DNA of 64,000 bases from Elgaria multicarinata webbii (taxonomy: Eukaryota > Chordata > Lepidosauria > Squamata > Anguidae), in assembly GCF_023053635.1 (NCBI RefSeq), contig NC_086180.1:90435447-90499446 (forward strand), read 5' to 3'. The position numbers were made by a program, and so were the translations under genes. Below the pieces are notes generated by a model, which saw only the letters and a list, made by a program, of their open reading frames with translations, had not been told where the DNA came from and searched no databases. Position 1 is the stretch's first letter, and each line of letters opens with the position of its first letter. This document shows positions 24,028 through 34,650 of this stretch, one piece after another.

Positions 24028-25201
24028 AGTGCTATTATTCTTTATATTCATGAAGTAATTCGTTCTGCCTTGAAACGGTGTTACCTGCTACTGTAACAGG
24101 ACAGAATGTATTATCCCGTGTAGCAGTATTACGCAATGTACCATTCCAGCAACACTGTTTTTCCGTTTCTGTGTCCTTCCAGTGCCAAGGCCGGATCGTG
24201 TTGGTCTTTCCTCCTCCTCGACCAGGCTTTCGAGGCCCCGAGCCCTACGGATAGCACGAGTATGTCTGCGGTGACTAGTTCGTTCCGCAGCGGAGCGGGC
24301 AAATCCGAGGAGCCCTCGCTTGAAGGCTGCCTGTTCCGTAAGCGCCCAACCCTTAACTCGACTCTGTTGCCCTCCCCCTAGAAAGAAAAAAAGGAAAGAC
24401 GGGGGAACTCGCGAGGGGGGCTTAAGCTTCGAGAGGGTCGCCTGTTTTTCGGGTTCCTTGTAAGGTCCCCGATCGCTTTAAGAGAGCGAAGCCATTCTCC
24501 CCCCCCCCCCTCCCGGGAAGAGGAGCTGAACTCGAGCTGCGGCTGCAAAGGGCCCGCTGAATCAAACGGAGAAAGGTGGAGAGCGAATTTTGCAGGGCGG
24601 CTGCGAAAGCCCAGAGAGGCTGCGATCCAGGGACCGCGTGCTCCGGAGTTGCTCCTCAGGCTCCCTCCCGTGCAAGTGGTTCATACTGTGCAGGAGCGCC
24701 CAGGATGCCTTTTGCCCCCTGACGGCGGGCAGTCACAAGGCGGCAGCCGAAGGACCCCGCAGTCTGTTGCCGGATCCGATTACATTTCCACCAAAGACGG
24801 TGTCTAATCGGAGAAAGATTATGCTGATCCGTTTAATCCGTTTTCACCCAGGATTCGAATCCTTCCCAGAGGTTTTTTTCTCTTTCAACCTTGAAATGCC
24901 CACGGGGTGGGAATGGGGGGAGGCTTCGCCATCCATGCAAATTACTTCCTACGCAGCATCCCAGCCCGGGGTGGGTGGGGAATTATTGACTACCCTCTGC
25001 AGTATTTTGATGTAGAGAAGGCGCTCGGAACTGGGCTGATGGAGCCCGCAAGCCCAGGCCGACCCTGAATCCCCTTAAAAGGATGGGGCTTTTCTTCCAA
25101 GAAAAATGCATTTCAGAATCAGACTGCCTGTCCGATTTATTCTGACAGGCTTCAATGGCTTCCGAAGATGAAGTATTCAGAATGTCGCTGGACACCCAGT
25201 A
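22114..25201. other. Unique intergenic DNA with CpG-rich patches
   Basis: No gene is recognised. A (GGT)n run lies at 23417-23449, an ATT-rich stretch at 23985-24020, and CpG-rich patches at about 22600-22760 and 24180-24800. The latter could be an unmethylated island. Confidence 0.5.
23417..23449. repeat. (GGT)n microsatellite
   Basis: About eleven GGT units. Confidence 0.95.
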
Positions 25202-25242
25202 GTTGTTGTTTATTCGTCCAGTCGTTTCCGACTCTTCGTGAC
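25202..25242 (-). mobile_element. Bov-B or Bov-B-derived SINE 3' tail fragment
   Basis: GTTGTTGTTTATTCGTCCAG followed by TTTCCGACTCTTCGTGAC is the reverse complement of the Bov-B 3' terminus. Only about 41 bases remain. Squamate SINEs share this tail, so the parent element is ambiguous. Confidence 0.75.
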
Positions 25243-25279
25243 TTTTGCAAGGGGGTACCAGTAGTACTCCCTTGCAAAA
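25243..25279. repeat. 16-bp stem hairpin
   Basis: TTTTGCAAGGGGGTAC and GTACTCCCTTGCAAAA pair with one mismatch around a CAGTA loop. It abuts the Bov-B tail fragment. Confidence 0.85.
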
Positions 25280-26179
25280 ACGCCTGCTTCCCAGATCATT
25301 TTCATTTAAATCTAGAACCGACACTTTTCAGATTTAGAAGCAGGGGAAAGGGACGCGCACCTGGTAAAACAGAAGGGCTGGCTCACGCACCCCTGACCAG
25401 CGCTTCCCGAGTGCATCATCGAGCGACAGCTTGCACGTGTGAAGCAGCCCTCACTCGCCCACAGCCACAGCACTTTCCCATCAGCTCAAACGAGATGCTT
25501 CCCCGTGGAAATGGTCTACGTTCAGCTGCCTGTTGGGTGAGGATTCAGAAAGGGTGACACGCTGCCGCCCTCTTCCCCGTTACACGGATGTTTGCCAGGT
25601 CCCATGCTGCTCAGGTCCAAAACACACCGTGTGTCTCGCTGCTTTCCACCCACTTCTAGCCTATGTACGCACGTCTAATCGGAAGTAAATCCCACTGTTT
25701 TCATTAGAACGTAAATGTGTTTAGCACTGCAGGCTTAATCGTCTTGTGGATCGGGCTGAATAGTTAAGGATGCATGCGACTTACGTGCAGATTTAAATGG
25801 GGGAAGTGACTTATCCTGGAGTAAAAGTGCATAGATCCCGGCTGCGATCAGGTTACGATGGTAGACAACACCCCCACCCCAATATAATTCTACTCAAATG
25901 TGTAAAGACAGACAGGCGTTTTACAACGGATGTAGATGAACTGAAAGAGTTGATGCCACCCTGCCTTAGAGAGAGAAACGTACTTGGGATACGAAAGAAA
26001 TCCACGGAAATGGATTTTTAAAGGGAGGGGAAAAAAATCTCATTGAGGAAGAAACAAGGACAGGGTCTTCCTGCCTAAAATAAAGAATCAGCCTAATGCT
26101 ATAAAATGGGCACCAGAAATAGTTCACTTGTTATGGTTCTTGCACAAGAGAACTTCCCAACAAATCGTGTTTTTGGCTT
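25280..26179. other. Unique DNA with a palindromic-repeat copy
   Basis: A diverged GCAATCCTATGCAC-family copy lies at about 25657-25737 (AGCCTATGTACGCACGTC to GCACTGCAGGCTT). No gene is seen. Confidence 0.5.
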
Positions 26180-26272
26180 AAGCTCAAATCCTATATACCC
26201 TTTCCTGAGAGTAAATGCCATTGAAACTAATAGGGCTTGCATCTGAGTAGACCTGTATAGAATTGCACTTTC
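26180..26272. repeat. Palindromic repeat, GCAATCCTATGCAC family
   Basis: CTCAAATCCTATATACCCTT, CCTGAGAGTAAATGCC, GCATCTGAGTAGACCTGTAT, AGAATTGCAC. Confidence 0.7.
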
Positions 26273-26498
26273 AGTCCAAAGCAGCTTTAATAGTATACAA
26301 CAGAACTTGCCTCCAAGTAAACAGGCTGCTGCATGGTTCTGACGTCCTTGGAAAGAGATGCAGGCAAATGATTTGTGTGCGGGCGGGCGCGCGCTTATTG
26401 TTAACACTCGTAGACCTTCTTTCCTGTTCTAAGAGAAATCCAAAAAGTGACAGAAAAACTTAATTCGAAGATCAGTTTGGCATCTTCCCGTACTTCCA

Positions 26499-26501
<3 letters not shown>

Positions 26502-26543
<42 letters not shown>
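26502..26543. repeat. (CT)n microsatellite
   Basis: About 20 pure CT units. Confidence 0.95.
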
Positions 26544-26547
<4 letters not shown>

Positions 26548-26601
26548 GCCATAAACTGCTGCAGTCAGTTTAACCATTCTAAATGTAACAGTGGTACGAA
26601 G

Positions 26602-26602
<1 letters not shown>

Positions 26603-26676
<74 letters not shown>
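26603..26676. repeat. (TTTC)n microsatellite
   Basis: About 18 TTTC units, 60 bases from the CT tract; both are pyrimidine on the + strand. Confidence 0.95.
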
Positions 26677-26779
26677 ATGATGATTCAAATCTTTCTCAAG
26701 GTATGGTGTATATCTGCAACGGGCAGAAGACACAAAACCCAAAGTATGCTTAAGGGAAAAGGCGCCTTCAAGAAGACGG

Positions 26780-27740
26780 AGCCCCGACCTCAGCGGACCG
26801 CGAGCGGGATCGACGCCCTTCGGCGGGGACTCCCCCCCCGCCATCCCAATGGGGAAGGACGGGTTCGGAGCCCCGCCCGGGCCATGCGCCAAGCAGCCTC
26901 CCGCGATCTGTCCGGGGCAGGCTGCAGCCTCGGGCGCCCTCCTTACCGGGTCGGAAGTCCCCCCGCGCTCGGTGGGGTTTACTTCTGAGTAAATAGAAGT
27001 ATTTACTATTAGCTCAGCCCCGCTCCCCCCCGGGGCCCCTGCCTCCCCCCCGGGAGGGAGGGCAAAAGCCGCCTCGGGGGGCTGCTGGACCGACGCCCCC
27101 CCTCCGCCAGCCCACCTGCGCTTCGGGGTTCAGCTGCGGAGGGGGAGCGCGAGGGCCTGCAGCCAGGCCGGGTGGGGCCTCCGGCGGGGCCCGTGGGCTC
27201 CCCCGGCCCCCGCCGCGGGGGCCCCGGGTGGCCTGGCTGGGCCGGCGACAGAGAAGCGCCTTGTTCCCGCCTGCGCCCCGGTGGCCCGGCCGGAGCGTGC
27301 CCGCGCCGACCCGCTGACAAGCGCGATTGATGGCCGGCTGCGGCTGCGGCTGTTGCTGTTGCGCCTGCTCCTGCTGCCGCCGCCGCGGCCGCCGCGCCGG
27401 GCTCTCGCCCGCTTCCCCCGCCGTCCCGTGAGGCAGGCGCATTCCTGGCCCGGGAGGCGGCGGTGGCGGCAGGGGGGGAAGGCGCCCAGGCTGCGAACCC
27501 GGGTCGGGAGGTCCGGGGCAGCCGCGCCAGGCAGAGCGCAGGCGCTCCGAAGGCGGGGGGGGGGGGGCGGGGCGGGCGGGCGGCCGTCGCATTCCAACCC
27601 AAGCCCCCCCCGCAAAAAAACAACCCCCCCAAACCCCAAGCAGAAGGGAAAGGGGGAGGGCGAGCCGGAGGGCCAGGAGGAGGGAAGGGCCGGCTCTTGC
27701 TGGCCTCCAAGGCGGTCACTACACCTGACCCCCCCCCGCC
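26780..27740. other. Orphan CpG island
   Basis: Very GC-rich, CpG-dense sequence, strongest from 27010 to 27600, with long overlapping open frames in several frames on both strands. No frame shows a known domain or an acceptor/donor-bounded exon. It could mark a promoter of a non-coding transcript or a polycomb-type regulatory island near a developmental gene. Confidence 0.55.
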
Positions 27741-27963
27741 CCCCCCACCATCCCTGTGCACCCAAATGCCACACGGGGATCCCAGGAGCAGGCGGGGACG
27801 AGCCCCCCCTTTCCCTTCGGGGTCGAAAGGGCCCGAGTTCCTGGCCAGGATTCTGGGCTTGCGGCGGGGCGTCCTCCCTGGCAGCGGAAATCCGTTGGTT
27901 TCCTACCCACCATCCCCGCGTCGCTTCAGAATGGAGCACCAAGCCCGGTTTGCCTGCATCCCT

Positions 27964-30948
27964 CCATTATTATTATTATTTATTATTATTTATTTATATA
28001 GCACCATCGATGTACATGGTGCTGTACAGATAACACAGTAAATAGCAAGACCCTGCCGCATAGGCTTACAATCTAATAAAGTTGTAGTAAACAATAAGAA
28101 GGGAAGGAGAATGCAAACAGGCACAGGGAAGTGTAAACAGGCACCGGGAAGGGTGAAGCTAACAGTATAGAGTCAGAACAAACTCAAAGTTTAAAAGCTA
28201 TAGGGAAAAGAAAAGTTTTTAGCTGTGTTTTAAAAGCTGTGATTGAGTTGGTCGTTCTCAGGTGTTCTGGAAGAGCATTCCAGGCATGAGGGGCAGCAGA
28301 GGAAAATGGACGAAGCCGAGCAAGGGAAGTAGAGACCCTTGGGCAGGCAAGAAGCATGGCATCAGAGGAGCGAAGAGCACGAGCGGGGCAATAGTGTGAG
28401 ATGAGAGAGGAGAGATAGGCAGGAGCTAGACCGTGAAAAGCTTTGAAGGTCAACAGGAGAAGTTTATATTGGATTCTGGAATGAATTGGGAGCCAATGAA
28501 GAGATTTCAGAAGCGGAGTGACATGGTCAGAGCGGCGGGCCAGGAAGATGATCTTAGCAGCAGAGTGGTGGACAGAGACCAGCGGACTGATGTGAGATGA
28601 GGGGAGGCCAGAGAGGAGGAGGTTGCAGTAGTCCAACCGAGAGATAACCAGTGCGTGAACGAGAGTCTTGGCAGAAGAGACAGACAAAAATGGTCGAATC
28701 CTGGCAATATTATACAGGAAGAAACGACAAGATTTAGCTACTGCCTCGATATGAGGAATAAAGGAGAGCGAGGAATCAAATATAAAGCCAAGGCTACGAG
28801 TTTCCTTGACCGGAGTAAGCGTGACATCGTTGACAGTAAGAGAGAATGAGAGGTGAGGAGAAGGTTTAGGAGGAAAAACAAGCAGTTCAGTTTTTGCCAT
28901 ATTGAGTTTCAAACGGCGATGAAGCAGCCAGGCTGAGATATCTGAAAGACATGCTGAGATACGATCGTGGACATCAGGAGAAAGTTCCGGAGATGAGAGG
29001 TATAGTTGTGTGTCATCGGCATACAGGTGATATTGGAGGCCATGAGATTGAATAAGTTTACCCAAGGGCAGCATGTATAGAGAAAACAGCAGCGGGCCAA
29101 GCACCGAGCCTTGCGGAACCCCTACTGAAAGGAGAAAGGAGGAGGACGAGCTGCCGTTAGCCGACACGCTGAAAGAGCGACCCTCTAGATAGGAGGCGAA
29201 CCAGTTATAGACAGAGCCACAGAGTCCAAGGTCATGGAGGGAATCTAAGAGAAGATCGTGATCAACCGTGTCAAAGGCTGCAGTTAGATCAAGGAGAATA
29301 AGGACGGAATAATGGCCCTTAGACTTGGCAGTGAGAAGATCATTGGTGATCTTGGTAAGGGCTGTTTCAGTGGAATGCAAAGGACGGAATCCAGATTGAA
29401 AGGGATCCAGAGCAGAGTTACTAGAGAGAAAGTCAAGACAGCGAGAGTAGACCACACGTTCCAGAATCTTTGAGACAAGGGGCAACAGAGAGACAGGTCG
29501 GTAGTTAGACAGAGAAAGTCGATCAAGAGTGGGTTTTTTGAGAATGGGAGAGACAGTAGCATGTTTAAAAGCAGAGGGAAATGAGCCAGAGGACAGAGAA
29601 GAATTAATGATGTGAAGCAAGGACGGGAGGATAGCGGGGATAAGATTAATAAAGACGCGAGAGGGAATTGGATCACGGGAACAAGTGGAAGGCTTCGACG
29701 AGCGCAGTATTTTAGACAGTTCATCAGCTGAGACTGAGGGGAACGCCGAGAGAGTTGCAGGAGGAACTGACAGGTGAGGCACAGGAGCTGGGAGCGGAGC
29801 AGAGCTGGCCAGATCGGAGCGAATAGTTTGGATTTTAGCATTGAAGAAAGAGGCAAAGTCATTGGCAGACAGAGAGGCGGGGAGAGATGGTGGATTAGGT
29901 TTCAGGAGAGAATTGAAGGACTTGAAGAGCCGCTGAGGGTGTCTAGCATTTGACTGGATCAGCGTTGAGTAGTGCTGCTGTTTGGCCAGTGAAATGGCAG
30001 AAGAGAAAGAGGAGAGAACAAATTTGTAGTGGACAAAGTCCGCCAAGTCCCTGGTCTTACGCCACAGGCGTTCGGCTGCCCGGGAGCAAGAGCGAAGGTA
30101 GCGGAGGAAAGAGGTGAGCCACGGTTGGGGTTGAGAGGGGCGAATTATCCGAGTTGTAGATGGAGCAAGATTATCAAGAGTTGAAGACAATGTGGAGTTA
30201 AAGGAGGAGACGGCTGAGTCCAAGGAGACGGCTGTGAAGACAGAAGGAAGAGAGGAGGCTAGAGACTGAGAGAAAGCCTCATAGTTGATAGAATGCAGGT
30301 CACGACAAGGGCGTGAAGCAGGACGTGAAGGAGGGGGATTGTGAGTAATATTGAAAGAGACTAGATGATGATCTGACAGAGGAAAGTCAACAGTAGAAAA
30401 GTCCAGGACAGAGCAGTTCCGAGTGAGGACAAGATCCAGACAGTGTCCAAGGGAATGTGTGGGTGCTTCAGAGCAGAGCTTGAGATCGTAAGAGGAAGAT
30501 AAGGAGCGAAATCGTAGAGCTGCAGCATCATGAGGGTCATCCACATGGATATTGAAGTCACCCAAGATCAGAGTAGGAGAGTTGTCAGAGAGGAGAAAGG
30601 ACAGCCATGAGTCCAGATCAGAGAGAAATTTAGAGGATGAGCCAGGGGGGCGGTAGAGAACTGCAACCCGCAGTCGCAGCGGAGCGAAGAGTCTCACCAC
30701 ATGTGCCTCAAAGGAGGAGAAACAGTGTGAAGGTGGAATTGGAAGAGGCTGGAACTGGCACAAACTCGATAATAAAAGACCCACACCACCACCTCGACCC
30801 TCTGGGCGACTCGAGTGAGAGAAAGAGAGTCCTCCATGAGAGAGGGCAGCTGAGGTGGCGGTATCATGGGCAGGGAGCCAGGTTTCATTCCATCGGATGC
30901 CTTCTCGTTGCCGGAAGACGTGCTTACGAAGGGCAAGCGGGGGAGGGT
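27964..30948 (-). mobile_element. L2-clade LINE with long intact ORF2
   Basis: A minus-strand LINE with a 3' UTR ending in (AAT)n at 27964-27990. One open frame of 922 codons (30952-28184) holds endonuclease motifs ([21 protein letters not shown]) and reverse-transcriptase motifs ([40 protein letters not shown]). The C-terminus carries [20 protein letters not shown]. The ORF begins inside the endonuclease domain, at about [10 protein letters not shown], so the element is 5'-truncated and cannot be autonomous even though the rest has no stop. The family is L2 within the CR1/Jockey group, from memory. A shorter LINE has jumped into its 5' end. Confidence 0.93.
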
Positions 30949-31084
30949 GCACTCATTATTATTCACTAGTATTTTGTTATTAATATTGTGTATTGTTATG
31001 GTTAATTGTGTTTATGCTAGTTTAATTGATGTTTGTGTATACGGTTAAAAATTTAAATAAAAATTAAAAACAAACAAACAACCA
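30949..31084 (+). mobile_element. Short poly-A-tailed LINE insertion with target duplication
   Basis: An AT-rich insert of about 135 bases ending AAATTAAAAACAAACAAAC. It is flanked by AAGGGCAAGCGG at 30929-30940 and again at 31085-31096, a likely 12-base or longer target-site duplication. It is probably a severely 5'-truncated LINE; the family is unknown. Confidence 0.55.
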
Positions 31085-31133
31085 AAGGGCAAGCGGAGGG
31101 TCCGCTCAGCTGCGATCCTGTGCCCCCTTACCT
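31085..31133 (+). repeat. Direct repeat, left copy
   Basis: The block GCGGAGGGTCCGCTCAGC to CCCCTTACCTGAG is repeated with only a few differences at 31587-31636. Confidence 0.85.
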
Positions 31134-31344
31134 GAGAGTAAGCCCCACTGTTTACAAGCCATGGGGTCGCAACTGCCTGGGATCTCCGTAGTAGCTGGGG
31201 CTGGCGGGCATTCATGTTCCAGCTGAAGTTGTCTGTCGTTTTTGAAGATGATTAGACGACTCCTTTCCGGAGAGAGCAAGAGATCTGTGGAGATCTGCAG
31301 AGCGGCGTTCTGTGCTCCATTGGCACATCTGTATTTTTGTGAAT

Positions 31345-31575
31345 GGTGTCTATTTATTTATTACATTTTTATACGGCCCAGTAGCCAAAGCTCTCTGGGC
31401 ACTTCACAAATACCAAAACCATCGAAAAAGCAACAATCTAAAAACACAAACACAAAATACAATATAAAAAGCACAACCGGGATAAAACCACACAGCAAAA
31501 ATTGATATAGGTTAAAATATGGAATTAAAACAGCAAAGTTTAAATTTAAGTTAAATGAGGTGTTAAAATACTGAG
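31345..31575 (-). mobile_element. LINE 3' fragment (GAACCGCCCAGAGAGCTTC type)
   Basis: TATTTATTTATTACATTTTT, CGGCCCAGTAGCCAAAGCTC and then an A-rich 3' UTR-like stretch. It lies between the two copies of the 49-base direct repeat. Confidence 0.6.
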
Positions 31576-31586
31576 AAAATAAAAGA

Positions 31587-31636
31587 GTAAGCGGAAAGTC
31601 CGCTCAGCTGCGATCCTGTGCCCCCTTACCTGAGGT
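31587..31636 (+). repeat. Direct repeat, right copy
   Basis: Matches 31085-31133 through CCTGAG and then diverges. The spacing is about 500 bases. Confidence 0.85.
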
Positions 31637-32078
31637 TTGATTCAGACAATTCCTGACATGGGTTATTAGGAGTGAGGATGGGAGAGGCATAAGCATATGC
31701 TTAACTCTTCCGCTGAAATCAATGCGACCGAAAATCCACTTGCTGGGTTGGGTTCTATATTATACAAAGTTAAATTGCTTGAAGTGATTTCTGAAAACAA
31801 AGCAAAACATTCTTCACAGATTTGTATTGGGTCAGTTGAAAGCAAACACATTAAAACAGACCCCAAGCTATATTTGGCACAATCCTACCTATTCTTAGCA
31901 GGGAGTAAATTCTATTGGCTTCTGTTTCCACAAGAAGACCACGTGGACATGGCCAAAATTATGTGGAGCTATCACCTTTTGTGAAAATGAAATCACTTTC
32001 TACTCAATAGAAGGCGTAAGTGTGTGAAAGTCAGGGAGCCAATGTTGATTTTATATCTCCTCACTTTGTGTATATGTT
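31637..32078. other. Unique AT-rich DNA
   Basis: No gene is recognised. A small palindromic-repeat fragment lies near 31880-31920. Confidence 0.5.
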
Positions 32079-32173
32079 ACAATCCTGAGGACACTTAAAC
32101 AATGGTCTTAAGTAAGTTTCATTGAGTTCAATGGGACTTACTCTCAGGGAGGTGGGTATGGTATTGCAGCCTA
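32079..32173. repeat. Palindromic repeat, GCAATCCTATGCAC family
   Basis: ACAATCCTGAGGACACTT, GAGTTCAATGGGACTTACTC, GGTATTGCAGCC. Confidence 0.75.
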
Positions 32174-33695
32174 GAATTCTTTTAACTTCCAGTGTTTTGA
32201 ACAGAAGAGTTAAAAACATACTTGAATATGGGACTCAAAAAATAAGTCTGGGTAAATCACACCCAGAGGGGTAACTCAGAACACCTCCTGAATGGTTTTT
32301 CCTTACATTTTCTCGTGGTAACTATTAGATAACATGGGCAGGATCCAGCCACATTTTCCTCATCTCTTTCAACATGACAGGTTTCAGCAGAGGTTTAACA
32401 TTGCTACTGAAATACATGGAACTTAAATGTGGTAATTTTGGCTGCACCAAGCATCACAGTTTTTTAAAAATATTTTTTATTTAAAGTCAAATATTTGTCT
32501 TAATGTTTTGTTTCAGAGTGAACTGCAGATTCCAAAGGATATTGGCTATCTTGCTTTTTTTTTTTAAAAAAAAAAGGTATGCCTTAATACCATGTAGATT
32601 TATTTCCACCTGGAGAATTCTTAAAGCTACAATCTTTGATCTTTGTTCTCAAGAAATGGGTACCCAAGATGCATGTAAAACAGGCATTAAAGTGGTTTTC
32701 TACCTTGTGTTTCTTCATTAGCCATCTACCTTACCTCCCACTGCTGCTGTGGATTTAAGGGACTCCACATAATTGAGTCTGTAAATTAACAAACACCCAG
32801 ACAGCTGCAGAAACTGAGCCCTAGGTGGGACATTGGCCCTAATGTTCTCATATTAGCACATTAAACAAGCAGAAGGGGAGTTCTTAATTATGCCTTGTTT
32901 TATGGGGGCCTGATAAATTCCTTTTCCTGGCCTCTCTGCAGTGTCAATGGATGTGTTTGTGCCAGTGTTGAATTAATAGAGATAATAATAACAACAACCA
33001 AAAAGGCTCCTTGGATTGAAGGATTATTCCATGTACCTGAAAACATCAGAAGTAAGCAGTAATGAACCTGGAATACACCCCAGTCTGCTGTTCAGCATTC
33101 TAAGCTACCAGTTATTCAGCATTATAAACTGACAGCTTGTAAATGTAAATTTTATTAAATGCAGAGCAATAAAAATTTGTAGGTTTCTGTCACTTTGAAT
33201 AAAAGGCCTGAGCCTTTTAAATTACAGCTTGTGCAAGCAGAGGGACAGAACCAGGCAGCATTCTTGAACTGGGGCTTTCAAAAGCTTCATTATTTACACT
33301 CATTCCTGTAATATCCTTCACAGGATCTAGGTATGCATGCCTCATATCACATGCAGGGATGACAGCCTTGCATTTTGTGGTTCTTAAAAACAAATACAGT
33401 AAGCAGGACATAACATTTTGCTTCTGTGTGCCTTGAGCAGAGCTGGAGAACCAAATGCTAAAGGCTAAAGCATGAAAATCCCCAAAGGCTAAAGCATGAA
33501 AATGCACAATTGGGGGGGGGGATTTGTGTATTTGGGAGGTGACTTGTGCATTTTCGCAAGTGTGAATTTGCACAAATGTGGGAAATTGGAAAAAGCCCAC
33601 CAGCAACAGTTTTGTTAGTGAGCAAACAGAAGGCACCTGGCAATCTGCAAGACACAGGCAGAATGGAATTTACAAAATCTGTACATCCCTAGTCT
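32174..33695. other. Unique AT-rich DNA, candidate conserved non-coding block
   Basis: No transposon or gene is recognised from 32720 to 33240, and the sequence is rich in TAAT/ATTA cores. At 33465-33500 a short unit (GGCTAAAGCATGAAAAT) is repeated twice. The remainder is ordinary AT-rich sequence. Confidence 0.4.
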
Positions 33696-34104
33696 CTAGC
33701 TGGGGAAGGTGACACTAGAAGAAGGGGAGGCAAGGGTGAACGGGGAAGACCGTGTGGTTACATCATTTACATGTACTTGGGTCAGATTATGGGCATCATT
33801 ACAAAGCAGCACGGGAACTAGGCAGTTGTGTCAAAGGCTTCACCAAAAAGTGGGTTTTGAGAAAAGAAGTAAGAGAGATGGCATCACACAGGTATTCTGG
33901 GAGGTGGATCCAAGCTTATGGCACAATAAGGGAATAAGGGTGTAGTCTTTTGAGGGAATTCACTTTTGAAAAAGAAGAAGAGGAGGAGGAGGAGGAGGAG
34001 GAGAAACTTATATAGTGGTGGAAGTCGCCTAGAACAGACTGGACTGGTATTTCACTCCATTTTCTTACTGAGACTCGAATGCTAGAATACAGGTGCAAAG
34101 TCCT

Positions 34105-34164
34105 AATAAAATATCAGAGTCTTATGGCAACGAATACGTGATAATGGCATAAGCTTTCATAGGC
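34105..34164. mobile_element. Penelope-like element 3' region, fragment
   Basis: AATATCAGAGTCTTATGGCA followed by ATGGCATAAGCTTTCATAGG. It resembles the untranslated end of Penelope-like elements and pairs with the related stretch at 34430-34490. It is interrupted by a MITE at 34165. Confidence 0.45.
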
Positions 34165-34312
34165 CTTAGCTAGACCTAAGGATTATCCCAGGCAAATGGA
34201 GGGGTCATCCCTGCCTGCTCCTGAGATCCCTTGCATGTCATTTGGATGCACAGGGATGATCCCGGGACGATCCTGGGATATAGGCCTGGTCTAGCCATGG
34301 CCATAGACTCCA
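34165..34312. mobile_element. MITE, CAGCTAGACCTAAGG family, diverged copy
   Basis: Left GGCCTTAGCTAGACCTAAGG and right CCTGGTCTAGCCATGGCC are inverted, and the interior has GATCCCGGGACGATCCTGGG. It is the older relative of 58479-58624 and is inserted in the Penelope-like tail. Confidence 0.75.
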
Positions 34313-34650
34313 GTCTACTTATTCAGATGCATGAAGTACTATTATTAGAGAATCTCTCCCCCGAAATACCCTAACCCTGTTTTACAGAAAGATAACTCTT
34401 TAGGCCTCAGATGAAGTGGACACTAGTCCGCAAAATCTTATGCATAAGAGTTGTTTAGCCTTTAGGGTGCCAAAGACTCTGATATTTTTCTGCAACCCAC
34501 TGTGGGACTCTTGCCAGTGAGGACTCAGCCCAGGGGATTTTTTTTTAAAGCAATTTTTCCAACTGCGCAAATTCCCTGTCAGACACCCCCACCCAAGCCA
34601 AACACGTTATTTCTCTTTCACAACTGGACAGATTATCACCAACACTAGTA
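34313..34650. mobile_element. Penelope-like element, untranslated region
   Basis: CATAGACTCCAGTCTACTTA, CAGATGAAGTGGACACTAGT and TTAGGGTGCCAAAGACTCTG are stock pieces of Penelope-like 3' regions as I remember them. The boundary is uncertain. Confidence 0.4.

Noticed and set aside
27009-28041. Several 190-270-codon frames on both strands
   Set aside because: Low-complexity Pro/Gly/Arg-rich products of a CpG island; no domain and no splice support.
28184-30952. 922-residue host protein
   Set aside because: It is an L2-clade RT ORF with the L2 tail and many relatives in the window.
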